Origin: an uncultured Mycoplasmatota bacterium
GTDB taxonomy: Bacteria; Bacillota_I; Bacilli_A; RF39; UBA660
Length of the DNA stretch: 18,117 nucleotides
Direction: 5' to 3'
Assembly: GCA_900556025.1 (NCBI GenBank)
Contig: USNG01000031.1
Location: 1-18,117, forward strand
A program made the position numbers and the translations under genes. The notes beneath the pieces were generated by a model. That model did not search any database and had not been told where the DNA came from. It saw only the letters and a program-made list of their open reading frames with translations. Position 1 is the first letter of the stretch. Each line of letters starts with the position of its first letter. This document shows, one piece after another, positions 1 to 7,477 of the stretch.

Positions 1-677
1 CTATCACTTCTAGGATCTTCATCTCTAAAACAAGGAGCTATTTGAAAATATCTATCAAATCCACTACACATTAATAATTGTTTAAATATTTGTGGTGCTT
101 GAGGTAATGCATAAAATTTACCCTTAAATTTTCTACTAGGAACAATAAAATCACGTGCTCCCTCCGGACTACTAGCTGTTAAAATAGGAGTTTGTATTTC
201 AGTAAACTTCATATCTTTCATAGTAGCTCTAATAAAATCTAATACATTTGTTCTAAATACAATACCATCATGAACTTCCTTATTCCTTAAGTCTAAATAT
301 CTATATTTAAGTCTAGTTTCTTCACTACTAGTCTTAGAAGATTTAATTTCAAATGGTAATGTTTTATAAACATCGCCTAATACTTCTAATGTTTTAATTT
401 CAACTTCGATTTCACCAGTTTTCATATTCTTATTAATCATATCATCAGTTCTTTTCTTAACAAGACCTGTCATAGTAATAGTACTCTCACGATTTAATTT
501 AGAATATTTAACATCATCAGTTATTAATTGAACTAATCCTGTTTCATCTCTTAAAGTAATAAAAACTAAACTACCTAAATTTCTAACATCTTGTACCCAA
601 CCAGCTAATCTTAATTCCTTTCCAACATATTCACTTGTTACTTCGGCGCAATGTACATCTCTGTATCTATTAGCCAT
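1..677 (-). CDS. aspS: Aspartate-tRNA ligase, N-terminal part (runs off the window)
   Basis: Charges tRNA-Asp with aspartate in the cytoplasm. Translating from the ATG at 677 gives MANRYRDVHCAEV, then an N-terminal OB-fold anticodon-binding domain (LAGWVQDVRNLGSLVFI at about residues 24-40). The class II catalytic core follows, with TRLKYRYLDLRN near 120, the bacterial AspRS signature TASSPEGARDF, and motif 2 FRDEDPRSDR at the window edge. About 225 residues are visible; bacterial AspRS is near 590, so most of the catalytic domain lies beyond position 1. The start is supported by AAGGTGATTT just upstream, and the gene is preceded by an Asp-type T-box leader and a strong promoter. Whether it is the discriminating or non-discriminating (AspRS/GatCAB) type cannot be settled from this part. 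Confidence 0.97.
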   Translation of the reverse strand, partial: MANRYRDVHCAEVTSEYVGKELRLAGWVQDVRNLGSLVFITLRDETGLVQLITDDVKYSKLNRESTITMTGLVKKRTDDMINKNMKTGEIEVEIKTLEVLGDVYKTLPFEIKSSKTSSEETRLKYRYLDLRNKEVHDGIVFRTNVLDFIRATMKDMKFTEIQTPILTASSPEGARDFIVPSRKFKGKFYALPQAPQIFKQLLMCSGFDRYFQIAPCFRDEDPRSD

Positions 678-694
678 ATAAATCACCTTCCTAT

Positions 695-912
695 AAATAA
701 AAAAATCTATTCGTAAGCGCGTAAATAATTACGCTGTGCCATCTTACTTCATAGATTTTTAATTCTACCTTTAATTCTTTAACGCAGAAATACGATTAAG
801 CTCCAAGATTTGTCACGTTTTCTTTTTTCGCTATTTATCTATTATTAGTTTCCACCAACCACTAACTCTCTATAAAGGAAAATAAATAACTACTCTTCTC
901 TTCATCACTTAT
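695..912 (-). promoter_or_regulatory. T-box leader of aspS (Asp specifier GAC)
   Basis: Read on the minus strand, this 5' leader senses uncharged tRNA-Asp. Visible parts are the loop-E AGTA (near 890), the stem I distal block AGAGAGTTAGTGGTTGGTGG, a specifier-loop strand GTGACA with GAC (Asp) at 812-814, TTGGAGC after it, and a variant T-box TGGCACAGCG at 732-741 (consensus TGGNACCGCG). The antiterminator helices are GTAAG/CTTAC and GCGTAA/TTACGC. A 9-bp outer helix (702-710 with 751-759) followed by a T run makes the terminator. The variable base C in TGGC pairs with a G discriminator, which is usual for tRNA-Asp. The codon, the discriminator match and the downstream gene agree. Confidence 0.93.
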
Positions 913-918
913 GAGAAG

Positions 919-947
919 ATTATAGTATTTTATTTCAAATTTGTCAA
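919..947 (-). promoter_or_regulatory. Consensus sigma-A promoter of the aspS T-box transcript
   Basis: TTGACA (942-947), 17-nt spacer, TATAAT (919-924) on the minus strand, a perfect match to the vegetative consensus. The -35 abuts the stop codon of the preceding gene (948-950). Transcription should start near 912, at the 5' end of the T-box leader. Confidence 0.93.
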
Positions 948-1586
948 TTATTTTTTATTTTTATACTCCATAACTAATTTATAAGCATTTTCTTCATCAA
1001 GTAACGTTCCACTCTCTACATCATAAACTGGAACTTCATAATTATATTTAGAAAGTAACTTATTAACTTCTTCTAATTCTTTTCTTAATCTTTTAAATAA
1101 AATAGTTTTATTACTAAATAAAGAATCATCTAAATAATACCTAGTCGGAAAAGTAACTAAAGTCATTTTATCCATACTAACCATATCTTTTACTTGAATC
1201 TCATCTGGTAAATCACTATATCTTTGACTAATAGAACTACCAAGCATTCTCATAAATTCATGACCATCAACAATTGTTCCAATCGGATCTATTATAATTG
1301 GTTCTATAGCATCCAAACTTTCCTTAGGAAAACCTACTGCTAAAGAATTTTTAATATATTGATGATATCCATTATACATTGGAGAATTACATAAATCTCT
1401 TAATGTATAATCACATAAAGATATGTAATCAAGCCCAGCAAAACCTCTAGAAGAAGTTTTGCCTTGCATTCTCCTAGATAATAAATATCCACTATCAAGT
1501 ATTTCTTCAAGTACTTTTCTTTGATCTTCAGGTACATATAAGTAATGAGGATTACCTATATCATGCAAGTAAACATGCTCATTCAT
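948..1586 (-). CDS. Hypothetical protein, possible ADP-ribosyltransferase-like fold
   Basis: A 212-residue soluble protein that I do not recognise as a named family. No signal peptide or membrane segment is seen. The order of motifs resembles the ART fold of PARP/DarT-type enzymes: an early strand with His (VYLHDI, H8), a helix plus turn ILDSGYLLSRR (29-39), a strand DYISLCDY (53-60), and a late block LPDEIQVKDMV (126-136) that resembles the catalytic Glu strand of ARTs, with E129 as candidate. This is an inference from pattern only; the remaining sequence does not clearly fit. GGGAGG lies 8 nt before the ATG. It follows the lysozyme-like gene by 22 nt with no terminator between, so both are probably on one transcript. 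No clear terminator follows it, so some read-through into the aspS leader is possible. Confidence 0.85.
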   Translation of the reverse strand: MNEHVYLHDIGNPHYLYVPEDQRKVLEEILDSGYLLSRRMQGKTSSRGFAGLDYISLCDYTLRDLCNSPMYNGYHQYIKNSLAVGFPKESLDAIEPIIIDPIGTIVDGHEFMRMLGSSISQRYSDLPDEIQVKDMVSMDKMTLVTFPTRYYLDDSLFSNKTILFKRLRKELEEVNKLLSKYNYEVPVYDVESGTLLDEENAYKLVMEYKNKK

Positions 1587-1608
1587 GACATTTCCTCCCT
1601 ATAAATAA

Positions 1609-2169
1609 TTATGCATTCTTTAATTTATTTATGTAATTATTAACTTTTTTATACCATGTTTTATCTTCAGCATAATATGGATTAATACTTTCTGGTGTAA
1701 CCTTACCTTTAGAATAATATTTATTTAATTTGTTAATAGCAAATTTAATACCCTCATCTATAGTACTAAACTTTCTATAACTTCCTCCATTACATGAAGG
1801 AGTCCCTTTATTACCACCAACATTATTACATACTCTAGTAAGATAACTACATCCCCAATAACAACCAGTTTCTTGAAGCATAACTGCTGTTGCTAAATAA
1901 GGATCCATACCAACTTCCATAGAATACTCTACAATAAATTCACCTTTATCTTTTAAAGTAGATTTTAAGTATTTATTTAGTTTATTTGCTATATCATGAA
2001 TATTTTCACCATTATAATATTGCTTACTTTGAAAATCCTCATAATCACTCTTAAAATCAATTAAAGATAAACTAATTTGATTATCTAAATAATCATGATT
2101 TACTAATTCATTATTACTATTATTAAATATAGAATTAAATAAACCTAATATTAATAACATTTTTATCAT
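1609..2169 (-). CDS. Secreted lysozyme-like (glucosaminidase-type) peptidoglycan hydrolase
   Basis: A 186-residue protein with a short hydrophobic N-terminus (MIKMLLILGLFNSIF), likely a signal or anchor, a linker to about residue 70, and a lysozyme-like domain from about 75 to the end. Diagnostic pieces are MDPYLATAVMLQETGC with the candidate catalytic Glu at 100, NNVGGNKG (115-122), the SYRKFSTIDEGI strand-helix (130-141) and SINPYYAED (161-169), the usual order in glucosaminidase/lysozyme-like cell-wall hydrolases. Four Cys (103, 107, 114, 126) cluster around the active-site region and could form disulfides outside the cell. AGGAG lies 13 nt before the ATG. The likely role is cell-wall remodelling. 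It is the first gene of a unit with the ART-like gene, transcribed from the promoter at 2209-2237. Confidence 0.85.
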   Translation of the reverse strand: MIKMLLILGLFNSIFNNSNNELVNHDYLDNQISLSLIDFKSDYEDFQSKQYYNGENIHDIANKLNKYLKSTLKDKGEFIVEYSMEVGMDPYLATAVMLQETGCYWGCSYLTRVCNNVGGNKGTPSCNGGSYRKFSTIDEGIKFAINKLNKYYSKGKVTPESINPYYAEDKTWYKKVNNYINKLKNA

Positions 2170-2193
2170 ATAAAATTATCTACTCCTAATTAA

Positions 2194-2230
2194 AAATGAG
2201 TATTTACTATTATAACACAAATACTCATTT
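2194..2230 (-). terminator. 12-bp inverted repeat: terminator of the 2244-2981 gene, overlapping the next promoter
   Basis: Perfect arms AAATGAGTATTT (2194-2205) and AAATACTCATTT (2219-2230) with a 13-nt loop. On the minus strand the hairpin follows the upstream stop codon by 13 nt and runs into TTTTTAATT, a modest U tract. The loop holds the -10 of the next promoter, so the palindrome could also be an operator. Confidence 0.65.
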
Positions 2231-2237
2231 AAATCAA
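2209..2237 (-). promoter_or_regulatory. Promoter of the lysozyme-like/ART-like unit
   Basis: TTGATT (2232-2237), 17-nt spacer, TATAAT (2209-2214) with an extended TGT just before the -10. The -10 sits in the loop of the inverted repeat at 2194-2230. Confidence 0.8.
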
Positions 2238-2243
2238 ATTAGG

Positions 2244-2981
2244 CTACTTTTTCAAAGTTTGTTCCTTATCAATACCTAAATATTTACATAAGAAATACTT
2301 ATAATAAGGATTACTTATATCATTAATATTAATTTCAGTTTTCTTTAATAATTCATCTTCATAAAAAGTCATATATTCATTTATTTCACCATTATTTTCA
2401 GATATAGCAACAATAAAATCATCTTTATCTTTAAATGTAATATGAACTTCTTCTGGTCTACTTAATTTAAAACTAAAGTTAAAGTCTCCATCTTCATATG
2501 TAAACCCATCAGTACTTTCAACTGTATTTTCAGAGAAAGAATATGATAGTTCTTGAAATTTAGACTCAAATTCTCTTAACTTTTCACAAGATTCCATTAT
2601 ATCTTTTTTACATCTATAAATAGTTTTATTAATATTTGGTACATTAGAAAATAAATCTTTATATAAATCATACATCATATTTTCATGTATAACTAAAGAA
2701 TAAGTAACTCCAAATTCACTAAAATTTATAGCAACTCTAGGTCCACTAATAGAATTATAAAAATCAATACTATTTATTTTAGGTAAATTTCTATTTCTAC
2801 TAAATATTCTTCTAATTCTCTTTCTTTTCTTTTCAAAAAAGTCATTATATGAACTCAAAGATTCTTTAATTGAAGATTTTAAATCATATAAACTAGCAGT
2901 ATCACCACTAGACTTAACTTCTTTTTGACCAAATTTAGTATAAAGTTTAGTTTTAACTCTATAAAATTCATCACTATTCAT
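2244..2981 (-). CDS. Hypothetical protein, no family recognised
   Basis: A 245-residue soluble, charged protein. No signal peptide or membrane segment is seen. It has a basic stretch KKRKRIRRIFSRNRN (about 51-65), a beta-rich central part (PRVAINFSEFGVTYSLVIHENM), a likely helix or short coiled coil at about 119-146 (CKKDIMESCEKLREFESKFQEL), and a C-terminal beta part rich in acidic residues (FTYEDGDFNFSFKL, VHITFKDKDDFIVAI). The basic patch could bind nucleic acid, but nothing else supports that. It has its own promoter (3005-3032), GGGGTG before the ATG and its own terminator, so it is a monocistronic unit. The stop is TAG. Confidence 0.82.
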   Translation of the reverse strand: MNSDEFYRVKTKLYTKFGQKEVKSSGDTASLYDLKSSIKESLSSYNDFFEKKRKRIRRIFSRNRNLPKINSIDFYNSISGPRVAINFSEFGVTYSLVIHENMMYDLYKDLFSNVPNINKTIYRCKKDIMESCEKLREFESKFQELSYSFSENTVESTDGFTYEDGDFNFSFKLSRPEEVHITFKDKDDFIVAISENNGEINEYMTFYEDELLKKTEININDISNPYYKYFLCKYLGIDKEQTLKK

Positions 2982-3004
2982 ATATTCACCCCACTTGATT
3001 ATTT

Positions 3005-3032
3005 ATTATAACAAAATATATTTATAACGCAA
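3005..3032 (-). promoter_or_regulatory. Promoter of the 2244-2981 gene
   Basis: TTGCGT (3027-3032), 16-nt spacer, TATAAT (3005-3010) with extended TGT. The -35 touches the gpmI stop codon at 3033, and no terminator is seen between, so read-through from gpmI is possible. Confidence 0.78.
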
Positions 3033-4535
3033 CTATTTTAATAGTGAATGTCCACTCATTTCTTCTGGAGCTTTAATATTCATTATTTCTAATATAGTTG
3101 GAGCTATATCACTTAATTTACCATCATTTAACGAATAATTATTATCACATATTATAAATGGTACTTGATTAGTAGTATGACTAGTAACAGGTTCATTATT
3201 ATCATCTAACATATATTCACAATTACCATGATCAGCAGTTATTATTAAAAGCCCACCTTTTTCTAATACTTTGTCATGTAGTTTTTGAACACAACCATCT
3301 AAATACTCAAGTCCTTCAATAGTAGCTGGAATATTACCAGTATGTCCAAGCATATCACCATTAGCATAATTAAGAATTACAACATCATGTATATCTTTAT
3401 CAATTTCATTAAGTAATTTTTCAGTAATTTCTGGAGCACTCATTTTAGGTGTTAAATCATATGTAGCAACTTTTTGACTAGGACAAAGTATTCTAGTACA
3501 TCCTTTTAAATCTCTTTCAATTCCACCATCGAAGAAATATGTAACATGAGCATATTTTTCAGTTTCAGCTATTCTTAACTGAGTTTTATTATTTTGTTCA
3601 AGTACAACTCCAAGAGGAAAATCAACTTTTTGATTTTTAAATGCATTCTTACAAATAACTTCATCACTAACACTCATAAGAGTTGTTACATCTAAATTTA
3701 AACATTCTCTTTCAAATCCACTAAAGTTTGGATTACTAAATGCACTAAATAATTCTCTTAATCTATCTGGTCTAAAATTAAATGCAATTAGCACATCTCC
3801 CTTTTTAATAAGACCATTTTCATCTATTATAACTGGTTCAATAAATTCATCAGTTACACCTTTATCATAACTATCTAAAATGGCTTTTTCAAAGCTTTCA
3901 CATCTAGGTGCTTCTCCATATACTAAAGCTCTATATGATTTTTCAATTCTATCCCATCTATTATCTCTATCCATACTATAGTATCTTCCAGAAACACTAG
4001 CTATAGTACCAATGCCAACTTCATCTAACTTTTTTTGAAGTCTTCTAAAAAACTCTATTCCAGATTTAGGATTAGTATCTCTTCCATCACTAAAACCATG
4101 AATATATAATTTTTTAACTCCTCTAGAAGCAGCTAAATCTATTATTGCAAATAAATGACTAAATAGTGAATGAACACCAGCATCACTAACAAGACCAAGT
4201 AAATGTAATGCAGAATCATTTTGAAGAGCCCTATCAATAGCCCCATTTAAATTCTCATTCTTAAAGAAAGTTCCTTCTTCAATCTCTTTATTTATTTGTC
4301 TTGATGGTTGATAAACAATCTTACCAGCACCAATATTCATATGTCCTACTTCACTATTTCCCATAATACCAGCAAGTAAACCTACAGCTTCTCCACTAGC
4401 ATCTAATCTACTATTAGGATACTTAGTAAATAAAGAATCAATAAATGGTGTATTAGCTTGTTTAAAAGCATTACCATGTATCTCATCCCTTAATCCTACT
4501 CCATCTAATATTGCTAAAACAATTGGTTTCTTCAT
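3033..4535 (-). CDS. gpmI: 2,3-bisphosphoglycerate-independent phosphoglycerate mutase
   Basis: Interconverts 3- and 2-phosphoglycerate in glycolysis, a Mn-dependent cytosolic enzyme of the alkaline phosphatase superfamily. Visible motifs are ILDGVG with metal-binding D11, GNSEVGHMNIGAG with the catalytic Ser61 that carries the phosphate, HGFSDGRDTNP, SGRYYSMDRDNRWDR, FNFRPDR, NYANGDMLGHTG and the second metal site TADHGNCE. Length is 500 residues, close to the usual 505-515. An in-frame ATG exists at 4553, but it overlaps the AAGGG ribosome site; the ATG at 4535 lies 10 nt after AAGGG and begins MKKPIVLAI, as in the family. Only 1 nt separates it from the stop of the isomerase-like gene, so translation is probably coupled. 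It is the last gene of its operon. Confidence 0.98.
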   Translation of the reverse strand: MKKPIVLAILDGVGLRDEIHGNAFKQANTPFIDSLFTKYPNSRLDASGEAVGLLAGIMGNSEVGHMNIGAGKIVYQPSRQINKEIEEGTFFKNENLNGAIDRALQNDSALHLLGLVSDAGVHSLFSHLFAIIDLAASRGVKKLYIHGFSDGRDTNPKSGIEFFRRLQKKLDEVGIGTIASVSGRYYSMDRDNRWDRIEKSYRALVYGEAPRCESFEKAILDSYDKGVTDEFIEPVIIDENGLIKKGDVLIAFNFRPDRLRELFSAFSNPNFSGFERECLNLDVTTLMSVSDEVICKNAFKNQKVDFPLGVVLEQNNKTQLRIAETEKYAHVTYFFDGGIERDLKGCTRILCPSQKVATYDLTPKMSAPEITEKLLNEIDKDIHDVVILNYANGDMLGHTGNIPATIEGLEYLDGCVQKLHDKVLEKGGLLIITADHGNCEYMLDDNNEPVTSHTTNQVPFIICDNNYSLNDGKLSDIAPTILEIMNIKAPEEMSGHSLLK

Positions 4536-4536
4536 C

Positions 4537-5325
4537 TTAATCATTCCCTTCATACATACTAACTAGTTTATTACCAATTTCATATCCCTTTTTATAAAAC
4601 TCTAATGGACTAATATTTAAATAATTATTCCTATAACATAATTCAAGTATCATATCTCCACTATAATTTGCTATCTTTAATCCTTCTATAACTTTATTAT
4701 ATTCCAAATTTCCATCAAATGGTATCAAATGTTCATCACTTTCACCAAAATTATCATGAATATGAACACAAAATATTCTATTCTTAAACTTATGAAAATC
4801 AAACTCATCCTTAAAATGACAATGATAATGACCACTATCAAAACAAACACCCACATTTGAATAAGTAATATTTGATAATATAAATTCTAAATATCCTTTT
4901 AACTTAGTATTCTCAAATGCAACTTTAACTCCTTTTTCTCTTGCATATTCACATATAGTTTTAAATCTTTCAAGACCTATAGAAGTCATATTAATATATT
5001 CACTTCCTCCAACTAAATGCATTACTACCATTGGAATATTATTTAAAGAACACTCATCTATATTTCTTAAATATTTTTTAACTAAAGCTTCTCCTTCTTC
5101 ACTATCATTCCATATTTCATTAAGACCTTTATATCCTAAATGAGCAAATGTAACATTAAGACCTAACTTTCTAATATATTTAAGTTGTTCTTCTTGACTA
5201 ATATCAAGTTCTTTATCATACCATTGAATAAATACATCTCTAAAACCACTATTATAAATAGAATCTATTGTTTCAATGGGATTAATATTTTTATTATCAT
5301 TATTTACACATACACATAATCTCAT
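4537..5325 (-). CDS. Sugar phosphate isomerase/epimerase-like TIM-barrel protein
   Basis: A 262-residue protein of the xylose isomerase-like/AP endonuclease 2 fold. Metal- and substrate-site motifs appear in barrel order: FAHLGY, VVMHLVGG, VAFENTK (metal Glu), VGVCFDSGHYH (Asp and His), CVHIHDNFGESDEHLIPFDG, and MILELCY. These are the signatures of the AP_endonuc_2 sugar phosphate isomerase/epimerase family. The exact substrate cannot be told; members act on ketoses, inositol derivatives or AP sites. The start ATG overlaps the stop of the upstream HExxH gene in an ATGA arrangement (5322-5325), and the gene ends 1 nt before gpmI. This context makes a carbohydrate role more likely than DNA repair. 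Confidence 0.9.
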   Translation of the reverse strand: MRLCVCVNNDNKNINPIETIDSIYNSGFRDVFIQWYDKELDISQEEQLKYIRKLGLNVTFAHLGYKGLNEIWNDSEEGEALVKKYLRNIDECSLNNIPMVVMHLVGGSEYINMTSIGLERFKTICEYAREKGVKVAFENTKLKGYLEFILSNITYSNVGVCFDSGHYHCHFKDEFDFHKFKNRIFCVHIHDNFGESDEHLIPFDGNLEYNKVIEGLKIANYSGDMILELCYRNNYLNISPLEFYKKGYEIGNKLVSMYEGND

Positions 5326-6968
5326 AACCCTATGCCAACTCTATTATTACAAGATAATTCAAATAAGAACATTTCATAATAGTTTTCACCACTAGGGTTC
5401 AATATAGGATCGTCTGTTAATTTCTTAGCTGTATCAGTTAATGAAATTAAATATCTAATGTCATAATCATCAACAAATGCACTATAATTACATATATTTT
5501 TAATTAACTCCATACTTTCAAGAGTCTTTTTACTATAATGACTTTCACCAGTTATAGCAAACTTCTTATTATATACATTTCTAAGTCTATTTAATACTTC
5601 ACATGAAGCAGTATATTCTTTATTTAAAGCTTCCATTCCATTTAAATATTCACTATCAGCTAAAGATCTAACTCCAATCTTTTTTAATAAATTGTCATAT
5701 TCTTCTCTATTACTAATTCTATTTGGAATAATATATTCATCAATAAAGTTTAAAACAGTTATTTTACTACCATTATTAAATAAGTAAAATCCACATTCAG
5801 GAACTAAAGATTTTAAGAAATCTAATCCTTCAATATGATACATATTAAAATAATCTTCAACTTTCATTCCATAACTATTCTTTTTCTCAATAACTTTTAT
5901 CATTCCTCTTGTGTTATACACATGTCTTCCATGAGCAGCCATCACACGAGCTATTCTTCTATCTTCAATAGCTTTTTTCTTTCTTTCTAATTCACTACTA
6001 GAGTACATTGCTAATTGATTAAATAGTGATACAACATCTTTAGTTTCAAATTCACTAGTTTGAGTCAAAAACTCCATAGACTCCATCTTAGATAATCTAT
6101 ATAAAAATATATCATAAAACATTTCATGAATAGAATTAATCGCAAACTTTTTATTATTATCATCAATATTCATAGATGAAACTTTATTAACTTGGCTATT
6201 CATTTCATCATAAAGTTGTACTAAAGTTTTAGGAGTATCATTTTTATTATATTCATAACATAACATAGGATAATCACTTACATTAGGTATTATATGACCA
6301 TTTATTATATCCCAATCACATAAACCATTTATATATTCACTTCCATTATGCATTTCATACTTTTGATGACCAGCATATATATAATAAGGTTCAATAAAAT
6401 TAGCACCATTTATAACATTCAAATTATGTAAAGATTCAATATTTATTAAAGTTCTCAAACTCCTATCAGCATACTCATCCGCATCAAGTTCAAAATAACA
6501 TAAATCATGATTCAAAGAATAATCATCATAATCAACAACTCTAACTTTAGTTAATTCCATATTATATTTAGATGGAACATTAGTATAAACTGCTTTATTT
6601 TGTAAATAATGTCTAAACTCATGAAATATACAATATATAAAAAGATTAATTGTTTTCTCACGAATACTTTCTTCTTCACTATAAAATCTCTTAAATCTTC
6701 TAGTAGTGGTATTAAATAGAAATTTATGTGTTATGCTAGAAGCCTCAGATAATAATCTAGTTTGAGAAACATACATAGCTTCATATGAATCAACTTCTTC
6801 ATCACTATATTCTATTTCTAACTTATCATCAAAATTATTGCTTTCTTTTAAACCATTAATTATATTAAAAACAAACATCTTAAACTTAGGAAGTCTATCA
6901 TCACTAAGAGGTGCTTCTTTCATAAATTCAACAAATTCTAAAACAGTTTTTTTAACTTTTTCACTCAT
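5322..6968 (-). CDS. Hypothetical protein with a zinc metallopeptidase-like HExxH motif
   Basis: A 548-residue cytoplasmic-looking protein; no signal peptide or membrane segment is seen. A helix FIYCIFHEFRHYLQ carries HExxH at 116-120, and 40 residues on FELDADEYAD (159-168) supplies a downstream Glu in the pattern of gluzincin peptidases, so H116, E117, H120 and E160 are candidate zinc and catalytic residues. The remaining two thirds (about 200-548) is mostly helical and unrecognised. The family is not one I can name and the substrate is unknown; the motif could also be structural. First gene of an operon with the isomerase-like gene and gpmI (ATGA overlap, stop TGA). Promoter at 6987-7014. 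Confidence 0.85.
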   Translation of the reverse strand: MSEKVKKTVLEFVEFMKEAPLSDDRLPKFKMFVFNIINGLKESNNFDDKLEIEYSDEEVDSYEAMYVSQTRLLSEASSITHKFLFNTTTRRFKRFYSEEESIREKTINLFIYCIFHEFRHYLQNKAVYTNVPSKYNMELTKVRVVDYDDYSLNHDLCYFELDADEYADRSLRTLINIESLHNLNVINGANFIEPYYIYAGHQKYEMHNGSEYINGLCDWDIINGHIIPNVSDYPMLCYEYNKNDTPKTLVQLYDEMNSQVNKVSSMNIDDNNKKFAINSIHEMFYDIFLYRLSKMESMEFLTQTSEFETKDVVSLFNQLAMYSSSELERKKKAIEDRRIARVMAAHGRHVYNTRGMIKVIEKKNSYGMKVEDYFNMYHIEGLDFLKSLVPECGFYLFNNGSKITVLNFIDEYIIPNRISNREEYDNLLKKIGVRSLADSEYLNGMEALNKEYTASCEVLNRLRNVYNKKFAITGESHYSKKTLESMELIKNICNYSAFVDDYDIRYLISLTDTAKKLTDDPILNPSGENYYEMFLFELSCNNRVGIGL

Positions 6969-6986
6969 ATTATCTACCCTACAATA

Positions 6987-7014
6987 ATTATATCATTTAT
7001 CACTTAAAAAGCAA
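6987..7014 (-). promoter_or_regulatory. Promoter of the HExxH-isomerase-gpmI operon
   Basis: TTGCTT (7009-7014), 16-nt spacer, TATAAT (6987-6992) on the minus strand. The -35 hexamer is formed by the 3' arm of the terminator of the preceding operon (7009-7028). Confidence 0.78.
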
Positions 7015-7028
7015 GATTACTCTTGCTT
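7009..7028 (-). terminator. Intrinsic terminator of the protease-like/pseudopilin-like operon
   Basis: 8-bp stem AAGCAAGA/TCTTGCTT with a 4-nt loop. On the minus strand it is followed by TTTAAG after the arm, so the U tract is short. It lies 6 nt past the stop codon at 7035. Confidence 0.8.
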
Positions 7029-7034
7029 CTATTA

Positions 7035-7460
7035 TTAATCTTTTTGTTTCTTTCCATTACAATCAACTTCAAGATTCTTATGTTTTATTACTACATTATT
7101 CACATCAATCTCAACTATATTATTACTCTTAATTTCAACTTCAAATTGATTATTATAAGCATAAAACTCAGTCATATTTCCTTCTGTATCAAAAGATATA
7201 AAATAATTAACATTATGAACTGAATCATCAAAAGAACTACATGCTTCACCTTTAATTCTTCCATAAGTTAATGTATTACTATTTTTAGCATGATAACTTA
7301 TAGCTTCTTCATAAATTGTATTAATAGATGACTTAAAAGTTTCAGCCTCAATAGAATATTTAGCAGAAATACATTTATTATTTAAATAATAATATATAAT
7401 CGCAGACAATGATAAAATCAACATAGCTGCTATTATCAAATCTTGTCTTCTTAAATCCAT
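7035..7460 (-). CDS. Membrane-anchored pseudopilin-like protein, copy 2
   Basis: A 141-residue protein: short basic N-terminus (MDLRRQD), one membrane helix at about 8-26, then an extracellular domain. A helix AETFKSSINTIYEEAISY (39-56) leads to a beta region containing NVNYFISFDTEGNMTEFYAY, followed by a C-terminal strand. C74 and C134 match C72 and C131 of the neighbouring copy and could form a disulfide closing the C-terminal part, as the D-loop does in type IV pilins. There is no class III pilin signal (no GFTLIE-like site), so pilin processing is not supported; the resemblance is in the globular part only. Last gene of the operon, 17 nt after copy 1 and just before the terminator. Confidence 0.85.
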   Translation of the reverse strand: MDLRRQDLIIAAMLILSLSAIIYYYLNNKCISAKYSIEAETFKSSINTIYEEAISYHAKNSNTLTYGRIKGEACSSFDDSVHNVNYFISFDTEGNMTEFYAYNNQFEVEIKSNNIVEIDVNNVVIKHKNLEVDCNGKKQKD

Positions 7461-7477
7461 TTTACCTCTCCATATTT

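Noticed and set aside
7023..7223. Plus-strand open frame of 66 codons opposite the second pseudopilin-like gene
   Set aside because: Runs of Ile/Leu/Phe and Asn from the reverse of an AT-rich gene, no ribosome site, and it starts within the terminator hairpin.
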